64,000 bases of DNA, from the NCBI GenBank assembly GCA_036873135.1, contig JAPTYO010000005.1, positions 13,184,166 through 13,248,165 on the forward strand, written 5' to 3'. Shown here piece after piece: positions 33,601 through 43,660 of the stretch. Every line of letters begins with the position of its first letter. Within the stretch, counting starts at the first letter, position 1. This DNA is from Clarkia xantiana subsp. parviflora (taxonomy: Eukaryota; Streptophyta; Magnoliopsida; Myrtales; Onagraceae). Made by a program: the position numbers and the translations under genes. The notes beneath the pieces were generated by a model that was not told where the DNA came from, ran no database searches, and saw nothing but the letters and a program-made list of their open reading frames with translations.

Positions 33601-35250
33601 TCGATGGAATACTTCGGGAGAAGTTTGATGCCTTTGATTGCGTCTAGGCTCGTTAATCCCATCTTTACCTTGAACAACGCTCCAACTCAGAATAATGCTC
33701 TTTATTAGGGCATTACTCCCACTGGGAACAAGAGCGTTACTTGAATCTTCACCAATAATTTTTCTAGGACAACCTCTTGGTATCGGAATTCCACCTCCGA
33801 GATTAATTATGCAGTTACTAGGACCAGGAACCAAGTTGGTTGTACTATTCCCATTGTTGCTAGTATGTAGTTGCGGCATTATAGGATTTTCATCTGATGG
33901 TTCAGGAACGTGATTATCAGGTTCGACTTGATTCGCACCTGCAGCAACAGTGATCTGAGTGGTTGGATTGACTCCTCCCACTGGATTTATTATGAAAATG
34001 TCTCCATCTTCATTTACCATATCGTTCACTTGCGTTGTTGCCTCAAATCTCCCACTCGAAGTAAGTGGGACTTGATCATTATCATCATGCTCTAGTTCAA
34101 TCAAGAAATTGGTTTACGTCGATGTTTATAAAGCAATGGAAACTCAGTCTCAAGGAACGTAATGTCTCATGTTCGACCACGCCACCAATCTCACGAGCTA
34201 TTACAAACATGTATGTTGTAGAGATACTTTCCAATACTCTTATCGGTACAATGTTTGTTTTGCTACCATAACGTCGCATCTTGGTAAGATCCATCTAATT
34301 ACCGTTTAGTAGCTCTCATGGTGTTGTGTCAACCGATTTTATGGGATCAAAGTTCTACATGAGTGACAGTCAACATCATATCATCCTTTAAGGAGATCAG
34401 AAGTTGAGATAAACACATCATGTTTCAGACTATGTCCTAGGAGTGCATAATCTTTAATAATGCTTGCGCCAATCTTATCGTTAGAGGCGTATAGTGGGAG
34501 ACGTCGTCTAACAGACGTTCCTTTTCATTGCATACTCATTTTCAAAGGTTTTGTCCACCTTTGAAATGTGCATTCGGTTTTCACCTGGTGCAATATTTGA
34601 TTCTGTACGAGATCGTGGTAGCTTTAAAAGCATACTTCTCCTCGATTTATGAGAAATCAATGAGTAAAACCTGTAACAGGTCTTAAATGCAAATGAAAAT
34701 TTATAACAAACATTAAATCAAGAACACACTTCAAATTAGATTTGTACTTCGAATCGATGTGTTCCATCTTTCGAGGAACCTTGCGCTTAGCAACTCACCA
34801 GCTTTTACCCGTGGTGAAATCGATTCATTTCCAAAATTCAATTTAATCGGTTTCGCACATGTTCATCATTACGGTTTTAATTATTTGTGGAGTACTAGCA
34901 AATAATGAAGATTTAATCAGTTCGCATTCTAACTACGCAATCGACGAGTTATGGTAATTATGATGGAGTATGTTAATTGGTTCGTTCTGTTTGACTAGTT
35001 GACCTGACCAAATTTTTGGTTTCTAACTCGTATGATTGGATTTTCGGATCGTTCCCTTTGACAGGGTCGATTGATTAATAAGTAAATTGTACTTCGAATC
35101 GAATAACAATTACTTTATTCAATAATTCTGAATCTCAAATAACCAAAATTCAAACATTCAAACGAACAATGAGATTTATGACAATGATAAGATTCTAGAT
35201 CATTCATATAGCAATGAAAGGGAAAAGTAAAGTAATCGAGAACTTTTGCC
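33601..35250 (-). pseudogene. Copia-C linker and integrase region, decayed
   Basis: 33592-34104 keeps an open stretch rich in N, P and S, the variable linker between integrase and reverse transcriptase; VVEHETLRSLRLS at about 34097-34294 belongs just upstream. Farther right only scattered similarity to 51509-52383 remains. The element ends without a recognisable gag or 5' LTR near 35250, where X2 sequence begins, so its 5' half is lost. Confidence 0.55.
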
Positions 35251-35304
35251 ATCTTGATCATATCTAAAAGAAGATTCACAAATGAACTTTATCAGATTAC
35301 ACGA

Positions 35305-36680
35305 GTCAGATACAACGTTTTACAACTTTATGTACATGGAAAACGAGGCGTACCTGAGACGCACTTACATCAACGGTGCGACGACATCGTTTATGATCGA
35401 TTTGATCTCGTTCCCTCCAAGATATTTCCATCATGGATAACTTTACTTGATCCCACAGGGTGATGTACAGAGTTGCCTTCCCATTGTCGATGGTTGCTTT
35501 CAATGAATAGAGTTTTGGTAAACTTAATTGATTCAATCAAGTAACATAGCCCTTCACTGTCAGCTAACCATGATAAGGGATAACATTGTATGATATTAAA
35601 TATCCTTTTCCAAACATATTTCTCATGTTGAAGATCTAGTGAGGGCTTGACACCTGCATCTATGGAAAGAAGGTTATCATACTCAATTAAAACTTTCCTA
35701 GCTTCGGCGGCCATTCCTCCACAAAAGCGGATTCTCATGGCAAAAGTTGTAACGCTGTGTAGTTGAGTTCAAAGTTCTTCACAACCTCTTTGTCCAAGGT
35801 TGATAGTGTTGGATCACGGTGGAACTCCGGTACGATCTTTGACGGCGATCCTAGCTCCTTTGCTCCACGTAATCCTGCAAGAGGGGATAGACCGGGCGGT
35901 GACCCAGAATCCCTCTCCGATGTTTAAATGAGTATCTCGTATGAACTGGCAAGCAGTAATCTCAAGTAACGTATCTCAAAAACGTCCTGTGCTCTGAGGT
36001 AACCTCTGCCCTTTTATAGGCGGAGAGGTACCTTAGTTACCTGGTGAACCGTTGGGGTGGTTAGCCCGTATTCCGCGTATCTCGGGCACGATCCCGCCTA
36101 TCTAGGCTACGCTCCGCGTATCTCGGCCACGCCCCGCGTATCTCGGCCTCATCCTCTGATAGCAAGTCCCGACTAATATCGGGGACTCCAGAGTTATCTC
36201 GTTGTGTCACCGCTCGGGGCCCCTCGTCATCGTGACAGGGCCAATCATTCTCAGGGATTCGTCATCGGGGCCTACTTAAAGGCTTCTCATCGGGAGCCTC
36301 TAGCTCACCTATCGGGACCGACGCTGTCGGGACCTTTCATCATCGGGACTCCCTACGTCGGGACCCTTCACCTTGGTCTTCTTGACCTCCATTTTAGGGC
36401 CCAGTGGGCCTATTCGCCGTTTCCTCGCCGTTAAAGAGCCTAACGATCATAGTAGAACCCATCAGATAGTATCACCTTGCAAGCTAATTGATCATCGATC
36501 AACCTTATCCCTTGAAGAGGTTTTGGATTACCAAATTCATCCACCATTTTCCTTCCCGATGTAGCATCAATACATGTAGACGCTATTTGCAGTGAGAAGT
36601 TCTCTCACGTAAGCACTCCTAGCATCATAATTCATACCATATAGATTGTGAGGTTTATAGAAGCGTATCGATCCAGCCAT
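35305..36680 (-). pseudogene. X2 first ORF, unrecognised protein, split by a solo LTR
   Basis: ATG at 36680 opens MAGSIRFYKPHNLYGMNYD directly after the X2 leader, where gag would be. A frameshift near 36573 leads to IDATSGRKMVDEFGNPKPLQ. The solo LTR 35807-36464 then interrupts. Beyond it the frame resumes across the gatag duplication (LDKEVVKNFELNY), shifts once more, and continues as AAEARKVLIEYDNLLSIDAG and ESIKFTKTLFIESNHRQWEG to about 35391. I do not recognise the family. No zinc knuckle, protease or DDE motif is visible. Position suggests a gag-like product; a captured host gene is possible. Confidence 0.5.
35807..36464 (+). mobile_element. Solo LTR related to the Tat Gypsy family
   Basis: 658 bp, tgttggatcacgg...acccatca, flanked by gatag on both sides (35802-35806 and 36465-36469). 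Related to the Gypsy-B LTR (shared agaatccctctccgatg and ttatag..g..gaggta blocks) and closer to the inverted copy at 38702-39397. No internal sequence is attached, so it is the product of LTR-LTR recombination. Orientation is given relative to the TGTTGG end. Confidence 0.9.
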
Positions 36681-37190
36681 GAAAACTAATACATTGATAA
36701 TCATGCATAATCAGGGAGACAATAACATTTTGGAAACTGAATTGCGTACATCAGATATCTATGAGAAAATGAATTGCAAGTACGCATAGTGGCATGATCG
36801 AGGTTTTAGGTGTGTTTTTTGCTTTGTTCTAGTAGGTAGGTTCCACTGATAGGCTCCCAACAAGGTGATTTCCTCACCCGATCATAGGGATCGCAGGACC
36901 TTCACAAGTTAGTGGAGTTTTTCCGAGTCGTACTGGCGGCCCATCCGCTCCGGTCGTACCGTACTAAACCTCCGGGGTTCCTAGTCTCCCTAGGTTTTAG
37001 GTTTTTGGAGATCATTCAAATAATTTCAACAAAGAAAAATAGGTTACTCATAAAAACTCTGCACCTTTCACATAAAAAATCCAAAGTCTGAATAACTAAC
37101 TAACTTATCTATATAATAAAATTAAACACATGACAAATAAGTAAATATAAAGAGCCCAAACCCTCTAAGTCCCCAACAGAGTCGCCAAAT
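36681..37190 (-). mobile_element. X2 leader with primer-binding-like motif
   Basis: Aligns with X1 (6140-6579). Next to the LTR, the minus strand reads atttggcgactctgttgggg, a TGGCGACTC-type primer-binding sequence. The distal part (gggagacaataacattttgg) resembles the Copia-A leader. Confidence 0.65.
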
Positions 37191-37570
37191 TGTCAGACCT
37201 AAAATCTAATCACGACAAATACGTTTTGAAAACGTAGATTTTGAAAAGAGTCGCCACTAGTTAATTATAAGACTAACTAGAAACCTGAATTACCTAAGTA
37301 AATAACGAATTAAACACCTAGGTATTAGATCAATCTACAAACAGAAATTCGGATTCGAGGGTTCTATTACGAATTAAAACACTGGGTTATAATATCGTCC
37401 TTTCGGTACTCAATTTACTAGTTTTGCCAATTAAATTTTTTTTCATCCGATCTCTTACTAAAGGGGAAGATAAATTTGCAACTCTAATCTTAACCTGATT
37501 AGTAATAATCGAACATATATGAAGGAATATGGTGGTGGATACTGGATAGTATATGATATGATTGCAATTA

Positions 37571-38179
37571 GGGTTAAAGGTACTTTTGATACCACATGTT
37601 TAACCGAATGTGGCTTTTAGTACTGGATGTTTAGTTTTGTATACTTTTGGTACCAAACGTTTGAAAAAATGTGGCTTTAGGTACATTCGTTTGTTGGCCG
37701 TTAGTTTTGGCCGTTAAATGACATGTGCAAGTCACGTGATCGACTCTAAACTTTTAATTTTGTTAAGTTTAGTCCCTCAAATATATTCCTAACTTTTATT
37801 TTGTTTAACTTAGTCATAACACTTCAAAATCGGACCCAATTAAACCAATCGAATTCAATTGACATAGCCCCATTTGGGTCAAATTTACCCAATTGGAGAT
37901 AGGTCCCAATTGTGTACGATTTTGAAGCTTTAGGACTAAATTAAACAAAATAGAAGTTATGAATATATTTGAGGGACTAAATTGGAAAAAAATTAAAAGT
38001 TTAGAGTCGATCACGTGACTTGCACATGTCATTTAACGGCCAAAACTAACGGTCAACCAACGGATGAACCAAAAGCCACATTTTTTCAAACGTCTGGTAC
38101 CAAAAGTATACAAAACTAAACATCCAGTACTAAAAGTCACATTCAGTCAAACATGTGGTATCAAAAGTACCTTTAACCC
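37571..38179. mobile_element. Mutator-like non-autonomous TIR element M3 (9-bp duplication)
   Basis: 609 bp with ends gggttaaaggtacttttg and caaaagtacctttaaccc and the 9-bp duplication ttgcaatta (37562-37570 and 38180-38188). The TIRs extend inward over 200 bp, including gtgcaagtcacgtgatc on one side and gatcacgtgacttgcac on the other. A 9-bp duplication with long TIRs is the mark of Mutator-like elements. No coding capacity. It is the reference copy for M1 and M2. Confidence 0.92.
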
Positions 38180-38413
38180 TTGCAATTAATAAACACAATA
38201 TACTGCACATGATTTGCAAGTTTAAATATAATATATGGAGTTTCAAGCAATTAAGTAAACCAAACACATGTCTCGGGAACAGTGGCGGACCCAGGATCCG
38301 GAACTAGGGGTGCAAGATTGATCGATTTTTTTTAAAAGAAAATGTTGCATATAAATAGTAATAATAAATAAAAAGCCAATAGATAAACTAGATTCATTAA
38401 GGTAAAACACAAA

Positions 38414-39512
38414 CTAATTACAATATTTTCTACGAGTTTTCACACTTTGAAAATGTAACATAACATATTCATTATCAATGGAGTCAAATACATCTTTCTC
38501 AATGAAAGTCACCAAGCAATCACTCATGACATCATCTCCCATTCGGTTTCAGAGTCTTGTTTTCACAAATTTCATAGCGGAGAAAGCTCTTTCTAATGTT
38601 GCAGTAGCCACAGGTAAAAGTAACGCCAATTTCAAGAGTAAATAAACCAGAGGATAGCACATACTTCTCTTCGTGACAACTAGCTTCTCTGCCAAGGTAG
38701 ATGATGGGTTCTGCTATGGCCGTTAGGCCCCTTAACGGTGAGGAAACGGCGAACAGGCCCACTGGGCCCCAAATGAAGGCCAAGATGACCCAAGCGAAAG
38801 GTCCCGACGTAGGGAGTCCCGATGAAGAAAGGTCAAGACAGAGTCGGTCCCGATAGGTGAGCTGGAAGCTCCCGATGAGAAGCCTTTAAATAGGCCCCGA
38901 TGACGAATCCCTGAGAACAATTGACCATGTCAGGATGACGAGGGGCCCCGAGCGGTGACATAACGAGATAATTTTGGAGTCCCCGATGTTAGTCGGGACT
39001 TGTTATCAGAGGTTAAGGCCAAGATACGCGGGGCGTGGCCGAGATACGCGGAACGTGGTTGAGATACGCGGGGCGTGGCCGAGATAAGCGAGATCATGGC
39101 CTAGATAGGCGGGATCAAACCCGAGATACGCGGAATACGGGCTAACCACCCTCAACGGTTCACCAGGTAACTGAGGTACCTCGCCGCCTATAAAAGGGCA
39201 GAGGTCACCTCAGGTCATTTACGTTGTGTTATACACTTTGAGATTACTGCTTGCCAGTCCATACGAGATACTCATTTAAGCATCGGAGAGAGATTCTGGG
39301 TCACCACCCGGTCTATCCCCTCTTTGCAGGACCACATGGAGCAAAGGAGCTAGGATCGCCGTCAAAGACCGTACCAGAGTTCCACCGTGATCCAACAGTA
39401 GAGACCGATGTTCTCCTTGAAATATAGTGTACGCCTGAAGTTGATTATCAAATGTTATCAACTCAATCCGAGAGAATTCACACGGATATAGATATAGTAT
39501 TTTTATGTACAT
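38414..39512 (-). pseudogene. hAT transposase C-terminal part (hATC dimerisation domain), split by a solo LTR
   Basis: On the minus strand 39512-39398 reads ELITFDNQLQAYTIFQGEHR. After the solo LTR (38702-39397) the frame continues with SVSTLAEKLVVTK, YPLVYLLLKLALLLPVATAT and LERAFSAMKFVKTRL. A TGA follows, then NRMGDDVMSDCLVTFIEKDV up to a stop at 38414. The E-R-x-FS-x-MK block is the conserved hATC dimerisation motif of TTF-type zinc-finger hAT transposases. Besides the TGA there is a frameshift between 39480 and 39410. The catalytic N-terminal part is absent or lost in the later insertions. Confidence 0.88.
38702..39397 (-). mobile_element. Solo LTR inside the hAT transposase
   Basis: 696 bp, tgatgggttctg...gtgatccaaca, flanked by gtaga (38697-38701 and 39398-39402). 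It is the reverse-orientation relative of 35807-36464. Removing it with one duplication restores the local transposase frame. The gggcgtggccgagatacgcg motif is repeated several times inside. Confidence 0.92.
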
Positions 39513-39546
39513 CTAATAGGTATATACTTCTACATACATTTTATAG

Positions 39547-41463
39547 TCTATATATATAATAATCTATTAAATATTACATAAATAGAAATCTCAATATTCA
39601 AATGTGTCCTCACTTAAAAATTGTCCTCACACTCACAAAAAAGGCGCGCTCTTTCCCTCCCTTGTTGTGTCTCTCGGAACCAAGTGATGCACCCTAGAAC
39701 CAACACGCATATCTACTCCATACGATGCACCCTTCAATGAACAAGTATATATCTACTCCAACCGTTACATTTCAGTCGCTATAAATATAATCCATCAAAT
39801 CCAACCATATCACTCTTTAATGTTTCTACTATCTCCATCGGACATGGCCAGCGGACGACTACATTCTCCGAAACCCGACTACAAACCTACTATAGATGAA
39901 CTACTCGCCATGGATCATAATCACAACGCTGAGATGGACGCTTTGCAACGGCATTAAGCATTAGTGGAGGCAGACGCCATGGAGGATGCTAAAATGGAAG
40001 ATATATATGTATATAGAGGCTTTGCAAGAAATGTCAGAGCAAGCAGATCCATTTATATGTGTAGGTTGAAATTTTACGGCAATCAAAGGAAATGGCAATC
40101 CCCACTTCTCTACGGTCTTGAAGATGGTGTTTGAGACATTAAATCACAATCATCGTACTTTGGAACACTTAAAGCAACCTATGTATGATTTCTTCAATTT
40201 TATATATATACTCTAATATAACACTTACTTATTTAATTATTATTGTTCTAAAATATGTAATTTACTAACAAAAACTTATTAAGATTATATGTTATGCTTA
40301 TTGATTTAACGAGTGATTGCTTATTGTTAAACTTGTTCATAATGTCCCATTTTACTTCTCACTTCTATAGTTCTATATAAGAAAGTAGAATGACTACATT
40401 AAATAATTAGTTGTTAATCAATATGTATTAACGATTTTTATAATTTTGATACTTCTTTTCAATCCTTAAACTACTTTTTACCCATTGTCGTTCTCTTCAT
40501 TAAATATTTAGTGATTTATGTGTATTAACGAATTATTATACAAAAAAAATCCCACTTATTTAGTTATTTTACCCAAAAACTGTAATGGCGAAACTGGACT
40601 CCTGCTCACCAAGATGAAATAAACATCTGCATGAAATACATATGTCTATTTCACAAAAAAAATAAATCACACATGGCAAGACAGCGTTACGGTTCTCCTC
40701 CATGCAATTACATCTCCCCACCTCTATATACTTCATTCTACTTTGACCTCCGATCATTGGTCCGACAATGCATGCAACAAATGTAATACCACCATTAAGT
40801 GAGTTGCCTTGCCTCTAACTATTGTTTAAATACATATTTTCTCTCTATGTATAGTAAGAAGAACGTAAATCCAATGGACTACTACAAAATCTATTAGAAA
40901 AGGAGTACAACTTCTAATCAAGGTGGACAAAAACAACAATATAAGTTGCACTTAAATATTTATTCTTACATATTACAAACTTATATATATTTGTTGTTTA
41001 TATATATATATACAGGGCCGGCCCAAGAGAAACCGAGGCCTAAAACTAAACTAAAATTCGGGGCCTTCACATTTTATCTAGAAGATATTTTTTTTTAAAA
41101 GAGCCTATTGATTAAAATTTGAAAATAGAGAACATGATCAAGCAGAAAAAATAATGGAAAGTCGTTTTATTTTTTTTCTGAATTGAACATTTTTTTTTCT
41201 CATCTGCTTAAGTAGACTTAATATATATGAGGCCTTATTTATTTGGGGGCCTAAAGCCCTAGCTTTAGTGGCCTTACCCTTGGGCCGGCCCTGTATATAT
41301 ATACACGTTATATGAAAGGGGTGCTATGAAAAAATCGATATGTTGTAGGTTGTTCTATTGAGAATAATAACAACACTTTTAATATAACTCAATGTTTTAT
41401 ATCTAAATTAATAAAAATAAATTATGTGCCACGCGCGTGTAACGCACACGCCAAACAATCTAG
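39547..41463 (+). mobile_element. Non-autonomous Helitron candidate
   Basis: The 5' end TCTATATATATAATA is the usual plant Helitron start. The 3' end has a short GC-rich hairpin (gcgtgt-aacgc-acacgc, 41435-41451), then eight bases and CTAG followed by T. No TIRs or duplication, as expected. The base before the 5' end is G, not the A normally found in AT target sites, which lowers confidence. Inside, a TATAAATA box (39780) precedes a short frame with ATG at 39845 (MASGRLHSPKPDYKPTIDEL) that stops after about 38 codons. No Rep/helicase is present. A MITE lies at 41013-41293. Confidence 0.55.
41013..41293. mobile_element. hAT-type MITE
   Basis: 281 bp with TIRs cagggccggcccaag and cttgggccggccctg, flanked by tatatata on both sides. 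The duplication has the 8-bp length expected of hAT, but the surroundings are a TA microsatellite, so it is weak evidence by itself. No coding. Confidence 0.85.
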
Positions 41464-41561
41464 TAATTATAAGAAGGTAAATAGTAATATGTAATATCTA
41501 TTTGCAATATTTTTATTTATATTTAATGTTGCACCACTTTTATATTTAAGCGAGGGGTCAA

Positions 41562-42687
41562 CAGTGTTATCAGAACCGGACCGGACCGGACCGGCGGCCC
41601 GACCGGGTTCGAACCGGAACCGGAGCCTTCAGCGGTCCAGTTCGAGTAAATCCGGAGGATGTAAGCGAACCCGGTTCAATACCCGATTTTTCTGCGAACC
41701 GGCCGGTTCTGAGCGGACCGGGCGGTCCTCCGATTCGCCGGTTCGGTATTTACCCAAAAAAAAAAAAAAGCTGAAATAAGACCAAACCCAACCCTAAGTG
41801 CCGCAACCTCAAGCTCTCTGATTTTAATCTGGAAAGAAGAGGAATATGCCATTTTTTTTATCGGCAACCTCAAGCTCTCTGAGTGTGGGAGAGAGTTGAG
41901 GCCAATGATGTGAATCGTGCTAAGATTAACATGAAGATTTGGTTCAGCACCACCATTACTAATTTGGCCGCCTACTGCTTGGACTCTCGAGAGGTACTTA
42001 AAGCCCTAATTAAAGCTGGTAACCGCCATCTTTGTCTTGATTTTGAACTTTTAACCTAAATTACAGAACAATCGTGCTTTAATTTCACAGGAGATGAACT
42101 CCGCTTGCTTCAAATCGAAGATGGAGAAATCAACGGAGCTCGCCAGCACCAGACTCGCCGTAGTCAATAAGGTTCTCTTGAAGTTGAGGTGGAGGCGGAG
42201 CCGGAGGGGCTAGAGCTGGTGGAAGCGTGGAGGCGGGTGGAGGTAGGCTCATTTGATGTTGAATGCGGATGGAGGTACAGGTCTTCAAGATCTAGAGTTC
42301 ATGTATGATGTAACCAATGAAGGGAAGCTTCTGGAGTCTATTAGGAGTATGGAAACGGTTGACCTTGAGGTAGAAAATCTTCAAATTGACTGGAGGGAGA
42401 AGTTGTCGATGGATCCACTGGAGAAGATACACTGGCGGCGGGGTGAAGTGTTTTGGGAGAGATGAGTTAGGGGTTACGTTGCCTTGTTGGTAGGGTAAAT
42501 ACTAGTAGTGTGTTGGGCTACTGGGCTTTTATTTTTTGGGTCAAGACTTGGCTTTTATTACTAAAGGAAGTTTGACTGATCTGATACCATGGTTTCTCAG
42601 TAGAGCGGCGGACCGGGTTCGAATCGGGTCGAACCGGGAATTGGACGCCTTACCAGTTCGACACCCGGTCCGGTTCTGATAACACTG
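41562..42687. mobile_element. Non-autonomous hAT element, CAGTGTTATCAG family
   Basis: 1126 bp with ends cagtgttatcagaaccgg and ccggttctgataacactg and an exact 8-bp duplication ggggtcaa (41554-41561 and 42688-42695). The subterminal regions are dense in ggttcgaaccgg-type motifs. The interior has gene-like pieces on the plus strand: ATG at 41931 opens MKIWFSTTITNLAAYCLDS, a possible donor (gctg/gtaacc, 42018) and acceptor (ttcacag, 42091) follow, and a frame at 42253-42465 (LLESIRSMETVDLEVENLQI). No transposase was recognised, so it may carry captured host fragments. Confidence 0.85.
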
Positions 42688-42772
42688 GGGGTCAAGGTGC
42701 AACATTTCATTTTTTAGAGACGCAACATTCATATTTTGAGAGGGTGCAAAATTAACACACTCAATAGTATAT

Positions 42773-43570
42773 ACACTGATCTTTTGGTACCCTATGTTGC
42801 CCACTTTTGGCTTTTGATACCACATGTTTGATTTTGCCTATTTTTGGTACCATACGTTTGCCTATTGTATACTTTTAGTCCGACCGTTAGTTGACCGTCA
42901 GTTTGACCGTTAAATAGTCACGTGACTTGCACATGCCTAGCCCCAAATTTTGATTTTGTTCAATTTAGTCCTCAAATTTTTTGTCGTAACTTCTTATTTT
43001 CGCAATTTAGCCCTTAAACATTTCAACCGCACCCTAGGACTAAATTGACATAGCCATAGTTCGACCCATGGCTAGGTCGGACCATGGCTAGGGTCGCCGG
43101 ACCTGGGCAACCCTAACCATGGTCCGACCTAACCATGGGTCGAACCATGACTAGGTCAACTGGACCCAATTGCTAAATTGACATAGCCATGGTCCGACCC
43201 ATGGCTAGGGTGGAACATGGTTAGCGTCGCTCGGGTCCGGCAACCCTAGTCATGGTCCGACCTAGCCATGAGTCGAACCATTGCTAGGTCAATTTAGTCC
43301 TAGGGTGTGGTTGAAAATGTTTAAGGGCTAAATTGCAAAAATAAAAAGTTAATATAAAAAATTTGAGGACTTAATTGAATAAAATCAAAATTTGGGGCTA
43401 TGCATGTGCAAGTCACGTGACTATTTAACGGTCAAACTGACGGTCAACTAACGATCGGACCAAAAGTATACAATAGGCAAACGTATGGTACCAAAAATAG
43501 GCAAAATCAAACATGTGGTACCAAAAGCCAAAAGTGGACAAACATAGAGTACCAAATGACCTATGAACCC
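42773..43570. mobile_element. Fold-back TIR element M4
   Basis: The left arm (ttttggtaccctatgttg...) and right arm (...aaacatagagtaccaaatgac) are inverted copies over more than 180 bp and include cacgtgacttgcacatg and its complement. The centre is a second palindromic block of ccatggctaggtcggacc motifs. The right terminus ctatgaaccc matches the family ending in aaccc. The left terminus is decayed and no duplication was found. Related to M1-M3 and M5. Confidence 0.7.
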
Positions 43571-43660
43571 TAAAAATTATACAAAGTTGAGCGGGTGCGG
43601 CTTACACCCTCGGCTCTACCTAAGTCCGCCCCTGCTCAGGAGCATTCTTGTATTACTAGT

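Larger units (their letters stand above)
38280..43634 (-). mobile_element. hAT transposon (Tip100-like) hosting five further insertions
   Basis: Ends cagtggcggaccc and ...agtccgcccctg, typical of plant hAT elements. The 8-bp duplication has diverged (ctcgggaa at 38272-38279, ctcaggag at 43635-43642, 6 of 8 match). It contains a broken hAT transposase on the minus strand, a solo LTR, a Helitron-like element carrying a MITE, a second hAT, and a fold-back element. Its own sequence is well under 1 kb. Confidence 0.82.
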
